Position numbers and translations under genes: made by a program. This document shows positions 37,680 through 50,550 of a stretch of DNA of 64,000 bases, in pieces. The DNA comes from Unio delphinus (lineage: Eukaryota; Mollusca; Bivalvia; Unionida; Unionidae): the NCBI GenBank assembly GCA_029339505.1, contig JAQISU010000210.1, positions 8,122,501-8,186,500 of the forward strand, in the 5' to 3' direction. Positions within the stretch are counted from its first letter, which is position 1; the number at the start of each line of letters is the position of its first letter. The notes beneath the pieces are model-generated. The model was given only the letters and a program-made list of their open reading frames with translations, was not told where the DNA came from and searched no databases.

Positions 37680-38900
37680 CTTTGCTGGTTGATTTATTGA
37701 CTAGGGTTATCACCCATGTTTGATTTGGTTGTTGTTGGGTGTGATGTGGTTTGTTATTGTTGTTGTTGCCTTGGTTGTATTGAGTTTTGTTATTGTTGAT
37801 GTTGTCTTTATCGTTGCCTTTTCTTGGGATTCCTCTTTTGAGGGCTTGAGGGCAGAGTCTTGAATTCACTGTCAGTATTGGTTTGTTGTGTTTCTTCAGT
37901 TTTTTCTGGTACTTGTTTTTTTTGTTTGTATGTTGTTGGAGTTGTTTTGTTCTCTTTTGGGTAGCTGTCTGCATTGGTTTGTCTTCTAGCTTCGCTTTTT
38001 TTCAGGTACTTGACATTGTGGTTGCTTCTTCATTTGGGTTGTTGTTGTCCTCACTGGTTCTTGTTGGGTCATTGTGTTTCCACTTGTTTTTAGGGGTGTT
38101 AGTAGGGGTGTTTAAATCATATTTTTTAGTATTTGTTTCATGTCTGCAGTCTTTGGAGTATATCGGGTTTCTTCAAGGGTGTTTGGTTCTAATTGTTCAG
38201 TTGTTTGGCATCTTTTTCACTCATTCTGCTAGGGTGATAACGCTTTTCTTTTGCTTGTTTTTTTTTTCTTTTTTTCATAGTTCTGTTTCCATTGGGAATT
38301 TTGGTTCTGGTGCTGGTGTCTTTCCTCTTGTTGTTTCATCTTCACCAGTCACCTTTTCCATTAGGCTTTCTAGTTCTTCATCTGTTGTTAGTGTGGAATT
38401 TTATTCTTCTTGTGATTATCAGTGGTCCAGGTGGTTGTATTGTTGTGGGTTCCTTAGTTACTCCGCTTTTGTTGTTGGTTATTGGTTCACCACTTTGAGC
38501 CTCTTCCTCCATTGTACGCGTTTGTTTTGATTGCTGGGGTGTGTCAGTTATCGCCGATGCAACATGCGCGTAGGAAAAGCTGGGCGTGTTGTTTTGTTGG
38601 TGTGAAGTTGTTTGTGCATTTGTTTGCGCCGTTTGCACACATTTCCATCTGTCATGGCCTGTTTGACCACAATACCTGTTTACAACCATGAAACCATTAT
38701 TGGACTGGTACATGTACTTTAAAAAAATTCAGGGACTTTTTTGGCTTCCCTTGTATCACATCTTAGTATGACTTTGCCAGTATTAATATGTGGCATAGTT
38801 TTATAAGTTTCTTTCCTTATGTCCATACACTTGATTCCAATTCTTTGTTCAAAACCCTCCCGAAATGGCGTTAAGTTCTAAGAAATCTTCCAAAGTCATA
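37680..38900 (-). pseudogene. LINE ORF1 (RNA-binding, CCHC-like), minus strand
   Basis: Upstream of the endonuclease on the minus strand, the segment about 38800-38720 reads KVILRCDTREAKKVPEFF, like the RRM end of L1/Tx1-type ORF1. It is followed by NRYCGQTGHDRWKC (about 38630-38670), a zinc knuckle lacking its first Cys. A Gln/Thr/Asn/Lys-rich tail (QTNAQTTSHQQNN, then KRTKQLQQHTNKKNKYQKK near 37672-37974) follows. The position and order fit ORF1 of a LINE. Opposite-strand open frames here are shadows. Confidence 0.62.
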
Positions 38901-39027
38901 TGCCAACACCGTGGTTAGATCCAACTGCATCTTATTCTGCTGTCCCTTTTTCTTTCTCAGCCTGCTTTTCTTTCAGCTTTGTGTCCTTCTGCCCATTCCT
39001 TTCTCTACCTGCACACTATATCTTGTA

Positions 39028-39400
39028 AACACATATCGTATCTCCACACCCTTCTCCATATACAGACTATGATTGGCTAACCATTACTAACAGATATCGG
39101 AACCCCACACCCTTTCCCCACATACAGACTATGATTGGCTAACCATTACTAAAACATATCGTAACCCCACACCCTTTCCCACATACAGATTATGATTGGC
39201 TAACCATTATTAACACATATCATACCCCAACACCCTTTCCCCACATACAGACTATGCTTGGCTAACCATTACTAACACATATCGTATCCCCACACCCATC
39301 ACCCCACATACAGATTATGATTGGTTAACCGTTATTATAAGATATTGTAACCCCACACCTTTCCCCACATACAGAATATGATTGGCTAAGCGGTTACTAG
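39028..39400. repeat. About 61-bp tandem repeat with CCAAT-box-like motif
   Basis: About six units of 'cccacaccctttccccacat' + 'acagactatgattggctaaccattactaacacatatcgta'. Each carries an inverted CCAAT (ATTGG). The array ends shortly before the solo LTR at 39537. Confidence 0.85.
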
Positions 39401-39536
39401 ATGAATGACAGCTCCCTTCCCCCAGATCATACCATTACTAAATGGTGATGAAATGGCATGAATATGACCGAGTTATCCTGATATATTATGATGCTGACCT
39501 GTTTGCCCAGGTTTATCAAAGACATCCTGAAACCCC

Positions 39537-40790
39537 TGTCACGGAATTGTATACGACTCTGTTCAATATGTATATGTGGTCAAAAATCTAGTCTCGATTT
39601 CGTTACTGCGTACAGCCTTACCGAGGGTAGTTTATTATTTTATGGGCTTTTTAGTTATTTCGGCATAATGAGTGAACGCTCAGCTCATGCTGCATGTGCG
39701 AAATTGCCTGCAGTTTAAAGTACCTAGCTGCGCATATCTGTCACAGCTAGGGGTATATAAGGACGAAATTATAAGACAGAAATCACATAACGATCCAGTC
39801 TTGTCGGAAAAGCTTCCATCCTAAACGGAGCAATCTATCAGCTAAAAGAGCTGACGTGGTGTGGTAACTGAAGTGGTGTGGTGCCATATTGTGCTGAAGT
39901 GTTGTGACGTGGTGTGGTAACTGAAGTGGTGTGGTGCCATATTGTGCTGAAGTGTTGTGACGTAGTGTGGTGACGTGTTGTGCTGAAGTGGTGCAGTGTT
40001 GTGGTAACTGCGTGTGTGGTGACGTGTTGTGGTGACTACGTGTGTGGGCTTGTCTATGCTGACCGTGTAATGCCCGTGTGTGGTGCCTGTGTATGGTGCT
40101 TACGTATGCTGCATATATCTCGTCATATGGACGACGTAATATTTATTTAAATATCTTCTTTGCAGTCTCGTTATATGAACGACACCTGCATAATTTCATT
40201 CTACACAAATCTCGTCCCATGAACGAGAACTTCAGAACTTAGGGTTCACAATTGCATATACCTCGTCATATGGACGACGTATTATTTATTTAATATCTTC
40301 TTTGCAGTCTCGTTATATGAACGACACCCGCATAATTTCATTCTACACAAGTCTCGTTCCATGAACGAGAACTTAAGAATTTAGGGTTCACAATTGCATG
40401 TCTCGTCATATGGACGACGTACTATTTATTTAATATCTTCTTTGCAGTCTCGTTATATGAACGACACCTGCATAATTTCATTCCAGTCTCGTCATATGGA
40501 CGACATATTATTTATTTAATATCTTCTTTGCATCTATCTCGTTATACGAGCCTTTTATATATATTCATATTTGTAAATTCATTCTTATACTTCTTTTTTG
40601 TCATTACGTTACTAAAATTCATAGTTCCATGTTAGGAACATTTATTTAAATAGATTTTTTCTTATATTTTGTAAAATATTGGTGTCAGAGTTGATTTTTT
40701 AAAATTGCGTTTATAAAATAAACATCTTATTGACGCAGTTGTGTTCCGTGTCTTCACTAATCCAGTCCCGACTCGGTCTATCTTGTGACA
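39537..40790 (+). mobile_element. Solo LTR, 1254 bp, with 5-bp target duplication ACCCC
   Basis: The ends are TGTCAC...GTGACA, a perfect 6-bp inverted terminus with TG/CA, and ACCCC lies at 39532-39536 and 40791-40795. The LTR has a TATA box ('ggggtatataaggac', about 39748-39762), giving + orientation, and a polyadenylation signal ('aaaataaac', about 40716) in U3-R-U5 order. Between them is a GT-rich tract and a roughly 150-bp tandem repeat with palindrome-like motifs. No PBS or coding follows. The family is unknown. Confidence 0.85.
39840..40545. repeat. Tandem repeats inside the solo LTR
   Basis: The left part is GTG-rich ('gaagtggtgtggtgcc' repeats). The right part has three to four units of about 150 bp, each with three partial palindromes: 'ctcgtcatatggacgac', 'ctcgttatatgaacgac' and 'ctcgtyccatgaacgagaa'. 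The shared form is CTCGTNNNATGNACGA. Confidence 0.85.
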
Positions 40791-41654
40791 ACCCCAAAAC
40801 TTTATTTGATATGTTCTCACACCCAAGTTACATTAGCTTCTTAGATGCTGACCTAGTAGCCCAGATTTATCCTTGCTTCCCTTACATCTGTCTCTGACAT
40901 TGCCATATTCACCCCACCCCTGCCACCACATATTACTAGTTATAAACCTGATAATGGTACTGCAATATAGTTGACTTTTTCCCACATATTTGATACTGCT
41001 ATATTTTTTTACTTTTTCCCACACTAAAATCCCTTTGGTCATAGGAAGTAAAAGTACATTCATTTGTATGCTTTTGTGGATTTTGTAGGTGCTGTCAGTT
41101 TTGTGGGTTTTGTTGGCTCCGTGGGTTTTGTGGGCATTGTGTAATTTATATGTTTTCCCACAGTATACCAGATTGTTGCATCACTTAATAACTTATATTT
41201 TAATTAATTGATGTAATTTTTAATTAAAACTATTATGTTAGTAGGGCTCTGGACTCCATCCAAAGCCTCTTTTGAGTTTAGGATTTCTTCTTCCATTATT
41301 TCCTCAAGTTCACACTTTCTATGTTAAACTTAAAAAAGTATCCTTTTGCCTCCACCAATTTTGCCTGATGTACACGCTATTGTTTAGTTGACATTTTATA
41401 CTAAGGGAGGCAACTCATGAATTCCAATAAATGTTGCTAGGAGAAAGCACTATTATAACTGATAAATTCACCTAGGTGTAGATGGGTTAACATTTTGGAA
41501 CTATGGGAAGGGAAGATGTTGGCATCCTTGATAATTTGACTAATGACTATATGTAGTTAAGCATTTAAGATTGTATGATATCTACTCAATGTGTTTATTG
41601 CAATTTTATACATCACTGCATTTAAGATTGACATGTGTCTTTGGTATTAGCAGA

Positions 41655-42372
41655 TGCTGACTTCCATAGAGTAAGTTGAGAGACTGGGGCCTTATTAATA
41701 GTAGATTAAGTTGAGAAACTGGGGCCTTATTAATAGTAGATTAAGTTGAGAAACTGTGGCCTTATTAATAGTAGATTAAGTTGAGAAACTGGGGCCTTAT
41801 TAATAGTAGATTAAGTTGAGAAACTGGGGCCTTATTAATAGTAGATTAAGTTGAGAAACTGGGGCCTTATTAATAGTAGATGAAGTTGAGAAACTGTGGC
41901 CTTATAAATAGTAGATTAAGTTGAGAGACTGGGGCCTTATTAATAGTAGATTAAGTTGAGAAACTGGGGCCTTATTAATAGTAGATTAAGTTGAGAAACT
42001 GTGGCCTTATTAATAGTAGATTAAGTTGAGAAACTGGGGCCTTATTAATAGTAGATTAAGTTGAGAAACTGGGGCCTTATTAATAGTAGATTAAGTTGAG
42101 AAACTGGGGCCTTATTAATAGTAGATGAAGTTAAGAAACTGTGGCCTTATAAATAGTAGATTAAGTTGAGAGACTGGGGCCTTATTAATAGTAGATTAAG
42201 TTGAGAAACTGGGGCCTTATTAATAGTAGATGAAGTTGAGAAACTGTGTTCTTATAATAGTAGATTAAGTTGAGAAACTGGGGCCTTATTAATAGTAGAT
42301 TAAGTTGAGAAACTGGGGTCTTATTAATACTAGATTAAGTTGAGAAACTGGGGCCTTTTTAATGATAGTTAA
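41655..42372. repeat. 35-bp minisatellite just upstream of exon 3
   Basis: About 20 units of 'gtagattaagttgagaaact' + 'ggggccttattaata', very uniform, ending about 120 bp before the exon 3 acceptor. A larger block with 'tgaagttgagaaactgtggc' variants repeats, indicating local block duplication. Confidence 0.92.
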
Positions 42373-42490
42373 GTTGACCCTTATTATCAGGGTCATTAGA
42401 CTTAAATGTGGAAGTGGAGGTCCAGCATGTATACTATTCTAGTTTACTCAATTTGTATGTCAGTAATATGTAAATAATCATCAATTACAG

Positions 42491-42757
42491 GCACAGGAAT
42501 TCCAGTAGAAATTTTGAACATGGATGACAGATCCATTCAACTTTTTGAAAATGCACTAAAAGATGGAAAGGAGAAAGTGTACAGTATACGGGTTATGGTT
42601 GTCGGACATCAGGGTGTCGGCAAGACAACCCTCATAAAGCGACTTCTTGGAAAGGATGTCAACATCTCGGAGAGACAAAGCACTGAGGGCATAGATGTCC
42701 ATTTGCATTGCTGTGATGTTTCATTATCCAGCCATGAATGGACATTGCAGAAAAAAG
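42491..42757 (+). CDS. Exon 3 of beta-propeller-Roc GTPase gene: Roc G1/G2
   Basis: The exon lies between the acceptor 'aatcatcaattacag' and the donor 'aaaaaag|gtaatt', both in phase 1. It encodes TGIPVEILNMDDRSIQLF and then the nucleotide-binding loop VMVVGHQGVGKTTLIKRLLG, a clean Walker A/G1 motif (GxxGxGKT), followed by STEGIDV, which supplies the switch I/G2 Thr. Together with the next two exons it forms a Roc-type (Ras of complex proteins) GTPase domain like that of LRRK2. It is expected to bind and hydrolyse GTP and act as a molecular switch. The frame joins to exon 2 through a Gly codon and to exon 4 through a Glu codon. Confidence 0.92.
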
Positions 42758-42999
42758 GTAATTGTGTACACAACTAGTGTTTTTACTTAATGTGTAAAGG
42801 CAGGTCTTCAGATTCCATTTGTGTATGATGCAAATTGAAGAATCATTTAGGATTGTTGGAAATGTGTTAATCTTATATTTCCATACTTTCAGCAGTAGAT
42901 ATTTCCTTCCAACTGTAAGGACAGAGCATGCTCAGTTTCTGCAATCACAGACCTGGCAATCCTTACAATTTTGCCATAAGTCTGACAAAAATGACCCTT

Positions 43000-44480
43000 A
43001 AAATCCAATCTTAATGAATAAAAGAAAACAATATGGAAACAATTATTGTTGCTGAAAAAGATAATTGGCTTATCCGTGTTTGATTTGGATCCAGGTTTCA
43101 TATTAAAATTATTTGAATTAGGGAACCAGACTAAAACGTTATAGCAGTACCTTTAACTACACAATCATATTGATTTAGACAATGTGTCTGCATTACGAAA
43201 CTGTTGACTACAGAATTTTAAAAAAATGTCATCCAGCAAGCGATGTATATTGAAGATGAAACGGAAATTAAGTCTCTTAAAAAGTGTTTATAATCAGCAC
43301 AGAAGAAAGATCTAATAAGGAACATTCAGATTTTTTTTTAATGCAAGCAGGAAGGGACACAATTACGTTTATTGGATACCATGTTAGATATAGGTCATGA
43401 AAATTGAAATACCAGTTTTTGCAAGTAAATAATTTTTTTTAATGGAGATGCATAATGATAAAAATTAAGTCTAAACTATCTCTGTGATGCAGATTGGCGT
43501 GATGTCAGGAAATGAAATGGAGTAGAGGGTAGGCAATTCTCAAAATGCATTTTGTCAATTTTCAAAAAAACATGGTCCCACTTAATTTCATGAAAATTAA
43601 CAAAGTCTACAACTCTTGATAGTGCCTGAAAACATATTTATAGCTTTAATTTTAATTAGGACAAGCAATGAAAGCTTATAATACCAAGTCATATGTATCG
43701 TCAGCCTTCTGAGGAATATGTGTACCTTTTTCCCGACCCCATATTTCTTTCATGAAATCTAACACAATTATTGGACCTTCCTTACAACTGTTTCATGTTT
43801 GTATAAATTATTTCAACAGAATGTAGCCACGCTTAATAAATACTAAACTTCAGAAATGAAAAATATCTGTAAAGGGGCCTTAATAAAAGGGACACAACTC
43901 AGTAGGTATTTTCCTATCACCAACATTTGGACGCGCATCACCAATTAGTATTTCCAGCTCAGTGGCCATTTTAGAACATTTCTCCTCTCATTTTGGTGGC
44001 AACAGAAGAGTTTTATTTATGCATTTTATGTAGGGATTTAAAGGTAATTGTTTATTCTTGAGAATATGAGCTCAGCGAGTGGTTGTCTGAGTGTATTACG
44101 GCGACAGTGCACATTGAGTAGTAAGGCTGTGGTGATGATCTGGAAGTGAAATCTGTTCTATTTATGTTCTGCTCTGTTTACAGTGCTGCCTCTTAAAAAC
44201 ATACTGGTGAACATTTCACAAGAACTTCACAGTGAAGTCATCTTTGGAGGAATTTTAGATTAACATATGATTTCTTTTGATTGTCACTCAGTGGAAAATT
44301 CAGTGCAGAGAAATATATGTATAGAACGTATAGTAAAATTAATTGTGATGTATGTCAATTTTGAATATAGTTTTCTAGGACTAAATTCATAAAGGTATAA
44401 TTTTGCCATGACACCGTTTATTTGAATAAATTGAATACATATATTTCAAGAGGAGAAACACACACTATTTTGCTTATCTG
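43000..44480. other. Intron 3, left part; nothing recognised
   Basis: AT-rich with no coding resemblance, repeat boundary or RNA gene identified. Confidence 0.4.
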
Positions 44481-44484
44481 ATTG

Positions 44485-45398
<914 letters not shown>

Positions 45399-45404
45399 TA
45401 GAAT

Positions 45405-45422
45405 TGGGGGCTCGTCCGGGAT
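45405..45422 (+). promoter_or_regulatory. Primer-binding site, tRNA-Pro type
   Basis: TGGGGGCTCGTCCGGGAT begins six bases after the LTR end. These 18 bases are the known complement of the 3' end of animal tRNA-Pro, the primer also used by several retroviruses. Confidence 0.9.
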
Positions 45423-45522
45423 TGAGATTGAGATTGAAATAAATTTGAATTTAAATTTGAATTTCCCCTAGTTTTTGAAAATTTTTTAAATCAATTAGTG
45501 AGACTAACACGCTTGTATTAAA

Positions 45523-47060
45523 ATGACATCTAAGGTAGAGATATTTCTTTCTAATCCTACCCAGGAGCAGTTAGATCTTTTCAAAAAAGACAAGTTAACT
45601 TGCCAGGAAATATGATCTTTCCGAAGTGAGGGCTTCTTTAACGAAACAAGATATCAAAAAGATTTTGGTCCAGTATTTGGTAGAACAGGATCTTTTGGAA
45701 CAAAGTGCTTTGATTCCAGTCAGCATGTCTACACCAGACTCTGACATTAAATTGAAGGAATTAGAATTAAAATTCAAGATGGAATTAGAGTTGAAGAAGT
45801 TGGAATTTCAGAGAGAGAGTGAATTAGAGTTTAAAAAAACTGGAATTTCAGGAAAAGAAGAAAGAGAGAAAGAAAGGCAAATTGAATTACAAAAAGAGCA
45901 AATGCTGATTGATAGAGAAAAAGAGGAGAGAGAGAGACAGGAAAGAGAGAAAGAAAGGCAAATTGAATTACAAAAAGAACAAATGCTGATTGATAGAGAA
46001 AAAGAAGAGAGAGAGAGAGAGACAGGAAAGAGAGAAAGAAAGGCAAATTGAATTACAAAAAGAGCAAATGCTGATTGATAGAGAAAAAGAGGAGAGAGAG
46101 ACAGGAAACTATAAAGAGAGAAAGAAAGACAAATTGAATTACAAAAAGCAGATGCGGATTGATAGAGAGAGAGAGGAGAAAGAAAGGCAATTTGAATTAC
46201 AAAAAGAGCAGATGTGCATTCAGTTGCAAGAAAAACAAATTGAACGAGAGAGAGAGAAGGAAGAAAGGGAATATCAGTGTAAAATGAAAGAATTAGAGCT
46301 GGCAGGTGAGAATCACCGTCATACTTCAAATCAAAATTTTGATTTAGCAAGGAATATTAGATTAGTGCCCCCTTTCAAAGAAAAAGAAGTAGACAAATAT
46401 TTTATTCTCTTTGAAAAAGTTGCAGAAAATTTAAAGTGGCCAAGAGAGAATTGGACTCAGTTACTACAATGTGTAATTACCGGTAAGGCTAGTGAGATTT
46501 ACACTTCACTGTCTGTTCAGCAAAGTGGTGATTATGACGTAGTTAAAGAATGCATTTTAAGAGGTTATGAGTTAGTCCCTGAAGCTTATAGGCAAAAATT
46601 TAGAAATTACAGAAAAGAAGCTGGACAAACTCATGTCGAATTTGCTAGACAAAAAGAGCAGTTGTTTGATAGATGGTGTTTGGCCAAGAAAGTCGAGCAA
46701 GATTATCAAAGTCTCAAGCAAATTATATTAATAGAAGAGTTCAAAAACTGTGTTCATAGTGATGTTAAAACTTATCTTGAGGAGCATCAGATTGAAACTT
46801 TGGAAAATGCTGCTCGAGCTGCTGACGAATATTCTTTGACACATAAAGTTCCTTTTGTTAACAAGACTTCTACTCAACAATTTAATGGCAGAAAATAATT
46901 TCCGCCTAATTCAAGCCCTTCTAAAACTCAAACTAACACAACTTTCAGGAGTCAGACTTCAGAGAAGTTTGATTCTAAATCCTTGTCTCTTCCGACGTGT
47001 AACTTTTGCAAGAAAAAAGGACACGTTATTTCTGATTGCTACAAATTGAAAAATAGGCAT
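45523..47060 (+). pseudogene. Gag (capsid and zinc knuckle), frameshifted
   Basis: The likely start is the ATG at 45523 (MTSKVEIFLSNPTQEQL). A one-base frameshift near 45615 breaks the frame, which resumes as LSEVRASLTKQDIKKIL. A long Glu/Arg/Lys/Gln-rich coiled-coil region follows (about 45780-46300), made of imperfect repeats of about 70-80 bp around 'ELQKEQMLIDREKEERE', with further frame slips between units. The capsid-like part (46320-46890: FKEKEVDKYFILFEKVAENL, AYRQKFRNYRKEAGQTHVEF) precedes an in-frame TAA at about 46896. The same frame then reaches the zinc knuckle CNFCKKKGHVISDC (CX2CX4HX4C, 46998-47039). The order matches gypsy Gag. It is probably non-functional as it stands. Confidence 0.85.
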
Positions 47061-47729
47061 CAGAATCAAGATAGACCTGTTCCAAATGCTATTATTTACA
47101 AGAGGTCAAGGTCACAGTCATGTATTGAAAGCAATACATTTGTTGGGTCTAATAAATCCCAGTCTGATTTTGATATGGAGAATTATGAACTATTCATATC
47201 GAAGGGTTCTATATCACTCTTGGGTGATTCGGCCAATCCCACCCCTATTAAAATTTTAAGGGACACAGGAGCTTCTCAGAGTCTTTTATTATCAGGTACT
47301 TTGCCTTTATCTGAGAAGTCTTCTTCTAATGAAAGTGTTCTTGTTCAGGGAGTAGAGTGCGGCTTTGTTAATGTTCCTCTCCATTGTGTAAATTTGTCAT
47401 CAGACTTAGTGTCAGGACCTGTGACAATCAGAACAGTCTCTGTTTTGCCCGTAGAGGGAATTGATTTATTGCTAGGCAACGACTTAGCTGGGGACAAGGT
47501 TGTGGTTAATCCACTTGTAACTGACAAGCCTAATTTGGATCAGAAAGTTGATCCAATTGAAACAGAAATCCCTGATATATTTCAAGCTTGTACAGTTACT
47601 AGAGCTATGGTAAAGAAAGCTCTTGAGAATGAAGTTGAAAAGGGCAGTATTCCCTTCATTGACACATGCATGGATCAGGAGTATGTTATTGAGGGCAGTA
47701 TTCCCTTATCTGATACATTCATGGGTTAG
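47061..47729 (+). pseudogene. Retropepsin-like protease region
   Basis: Continuing in frame from the zinc knuckle, ILRDTGASQSLLL (DTGAS catalytic motif at 47262-47276) and, further on, VEGIDLLLGNDLAG give the two landmarks of a retroviral-type aspartic protease, which would cut the Gag-Pol polyprotein. A stop at about 47727 ends the frame. After it, decayed repetitive sequence with 'EGSIPLSDT'-like phrases continues to about 48050, suggesting a spacer with internal duplications. Confidence 0.85.
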
Positions 47730-48049
47730 GCTTATGTTGAAAAAGCCAGTATTTCTTTAACTGACATGAGTAAAGGTCAGGTTTTCAATGAGGTCACATT
47801 TACTTCTAGTTTGGATCAATCAGAAAGACTAGTATTGATCATAGTGATCCTCTTTTAACAACTCATTCTCTTTATTTTAATCAGGGTGATGATCTTGAGA
47901 ATGGTGTTATAGAAGGCAGCATTCCTTCAACTGGCGCTTGTATAGGTCAGGTTTTTGATGAGATCACTTTTACTCTTGGTTTAGATCAATCAGAAGGTAT
48001 TGATCATAGTGATCATAGTGATCCTCTTTTAATAACTCATTCTCTTAAT

Positions 48050-48697
48050 CAGGGTGATAAACGACAGTCACTTGTCGTTGAACAGGAAAAAGATCCTGAG
48101 ATCTCCTGTTTGTTTCAAAGGGTCATAAATGAGACTGAAGTCACTGAAGTTCCTGTCTGTTATTTCATTAAAAATGGAATTCTTATGAGAAAATGGAGAC
48201 CTCCCGAGGTACCTGCTGGTGATGAGTGGTCAGTGAACTATCAAATAGTAGTTCTAAAACCTTACAGACAGGAAATACTTAATCTGGCACATGAAACTCC
48301 TTTGGCTGGTCATTTAGGGATTAATAAAATGTATCACAAGATCCTGACTCACTTCTATTGGCCAAAAATCAAAAGTGATGTTGCCAAATACTGTAGGTCT
48401 TGTCATACTTGTCAAATGGTAGGAAAATCCAATCAGAAGATACGTAAGGCTCATCTGCAAACTATTCCTGCCTTTGACGAAACATTTAGTGGAATTATGG
48501 TAGATTGTGTAGATCCCTTACCTAAGACCAAGTCAAGTAATCAATTAAAGTTAAACATGAAACTATGGTTTGAAAGAACTGAAAGGGAGAGAACTTTTGA
48601 GTCTGATATTGGAGTTCTGTTACTCTTACTCATTCTTCTTACGTTTCTTCAAATTAGATATTACGGCCCTTACAAAGTTAAGAAGAAAATGAATTAG
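48050..48697 (+). pseudogene. Integrase remnant: H2C2 zinc finger and C-terminal part, core deleted
   Basis: The frame 48110-48697 has the integrase H2C2 finger (HETPLAGHLGINKMYHKI through CRSCHTCQ, about 48290-48415). It then reads into the start of the catalytic core, GIMVDCVDPLPKTKSSN, whose first Asp is visible. Immediately after 'TKSSN' the protein jumps to KLNMKLWFERTERERTFE and RYYGPYKVKKKMN, the usual C-terminal part. About the remaining core, including the second Asp and Glu, is missing. This lies upstream of the RT fragment, contrary to the order in typical Ty3/gypsy elements. Confidence 0.88.
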
Positions 48698-48859
48698 TTA
48701 AATTATAATATTAGTGCTCCTGGGATCTAAATTTAATTATAGGAGTACCAGTATATTGAAAGAGATAGCCATGTTAAATATGTAATTAATTTAGTTGTAC
48801 CAGTCCCACTTAGTGAAGGAATATCATCAGGATTCGACTGATATTGGAGCGACGAATTG

Positions 48860-49645
48860 TTGGAATTCAGAAATTATAAAAAAATCTAGACCAGAAACTT
48901 TCACATTTGCAAGTGCAAGAAAGAAATGAACTGAAAGTTAATATTATATGAGCACCTATGTCCAGATATTCTTACAAGGACAAACAAAAATTTTCATGAC
49001 GTTGAGATTGAGAATTCCATGCAGGACGAGTCCACTCTAACAGGAATATTTGAAAAAAGGAAATTCAGTATTTGCTGAAGAATGATTTTATCAAGCCCAG
49101 TAAAAGTGATTGGAGTTCACTATGCATACTTGTTCCTAAACCAGATAAAACTCTCCGTATGTGCACTGATTATAGGAAGGTGAACAGAGTGACAAAAACA
49201 GATTCATTCCCATTAACAAGAATTGACTATTCTATTGATAAAATTGGGAATGCCAAATACGTCACCAAATTCTGACCTTCTGAAAGGATTTTGGCAGATT
49301 CCACTACGGAAAGAGCAAAGGAAAACTCAACATTGTGACTCCAAAAGGACTCTACCAATATAAAGAAAGTCCATTTCAACGTCTCATAAAAAAGTTCATC
49401 TCTGGTCTAGAGATTTGTGATGTCATCATCTACAACGACACCTGGAGAGAACATCTAGCAACAATTAGAAAATTCTTTGACAGACTCACTAATACGTGTC
49501 TGACTATTAATTTATTTTAAAAGTGAGTTCTGCCTTGCTAGAGTGTTTTTTTTTTTAGGACATTTAGTGGGACATGGACAAGTTAAAAGTTTGAGGCTAT
49601 TTCTTGATAATATAATTGCAGACGCTCTTTCCCGTGTATAATAAA
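48860..49645 (+). pseudogene. Reverse transcriptase and RNase H remnants
   Basis: Short, frame-broken parts of a gypsy RT: 'LDQKLSHLQVQERNELK' (about 48885), then FIKPSKSDWSSLCILVPKPD and LRMCTDYRKVN (49072-49190), then 'LLKGFWQIPL' (about 49278-49310), QYKESPFQRLIKKFISGLEI and CDVIIYNDTWREHL (49350-49450), and finally DALSRV (about 49620-49640), which normally ends RNase H. The stretch around the FGxxNSPATF motif is shortened, and the YxDD catalytic residues before 'VIIYNDTW' are absent. Enzyme activity is not possible. Confidence 0.85.
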
Positions 49646-49730
49646 TTATATTGTGTAATTTTAACCTCAGATGTAAATTGGTTTGTGATAAAAAGAAGGT
49701 TTTATCATATAAACCTTTCTTTTTATTTTA

Positions 49731-49740
49731 TGGGGGAAGG
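49731..49740 (+). promoter_or_regulatory. Polypurine tract
   Basis: 'gggggaagg' directly precedes the 3' LTR, the normal plus-strand primer of LTR retrotransposons. Confidence 0.85.
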
Positions 49741-50550
49741 TGTTACGGATATTGGATTTAAATCTATTTTTTTTAATTGTTAAATCCAAATTTGTCATTT
49801 AGGGTTTAATATTCATTAAATGGGAAATTTTTCTGGAAAATTCAGTTTGCCCTGGACTCGAGTGGTAAATAGGCTGACCTTGGCTTACAGTGATCTAATT
49901 TCTGACCTTGCTTTAGACATTGTCAACAGCCTACAGGTCTTCAATTCTATTGGTTAATTTTGGGGACAACATTTTATTAGTGGCTGATTTATTCTTCTAG
50001 TTCATTCTGTTGGTGTGTGACTTGAAGAAGGTACCTTTTATATGACCTTCTAAAATCACATGATTCCTCTTGTTTACAAGGGAATTACAATATATATAGA
50101 CTGTTGTTTTGGATAGGAGTTCAGTAGATTTTGGGCTTATTGTAAAATTAAGTTGTGTATTATTCATGTTTGAGTGTTAATAGTATTTTGTTCTGGACTT
50201 TGAATCAATTCATTGGAAAAGAAGAATTATCTGGAAAATTACATGTGTTTTATAACTTCATCTGGAGGATATTAAATCAAGAACTGTACCACGTGACATT
50301 GTCAGCCATTTTGGATTACATCGACAAGATTCGAACCTGGAACTATTAGAACATTTATTTATCAGGACTTGCAAATTCCATTAGTGGATTATTTTGTGAA
50401 TTCTATATTTGTTGGATTTGATTCTCTAAAACCGTAAGTTTATTTATTTTATGAAAATTATTGTACTTAATAAAATCATTGTTAAAGTTTTACAAGCTTG
50501 TTAGTTTTCACTCTTTCTGTGTTGCTGCTTATTCGAGCCTAAGCACGTAA

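Noticed and set aside
37883..38530. 215-codon Phe/Leu/Val-rich open frame, possible membrane protein
   Set aside because: It is antisense to the Lys/Asn/Gln-rich LINE ORF1, which explains the hydrophobic translation.
45808..46350. 180-codon Ser/Leu/Phe-rich minus-strand open frame
   Set aside because: Antisense of the Glu/Arg-rich Gag coiled coil.
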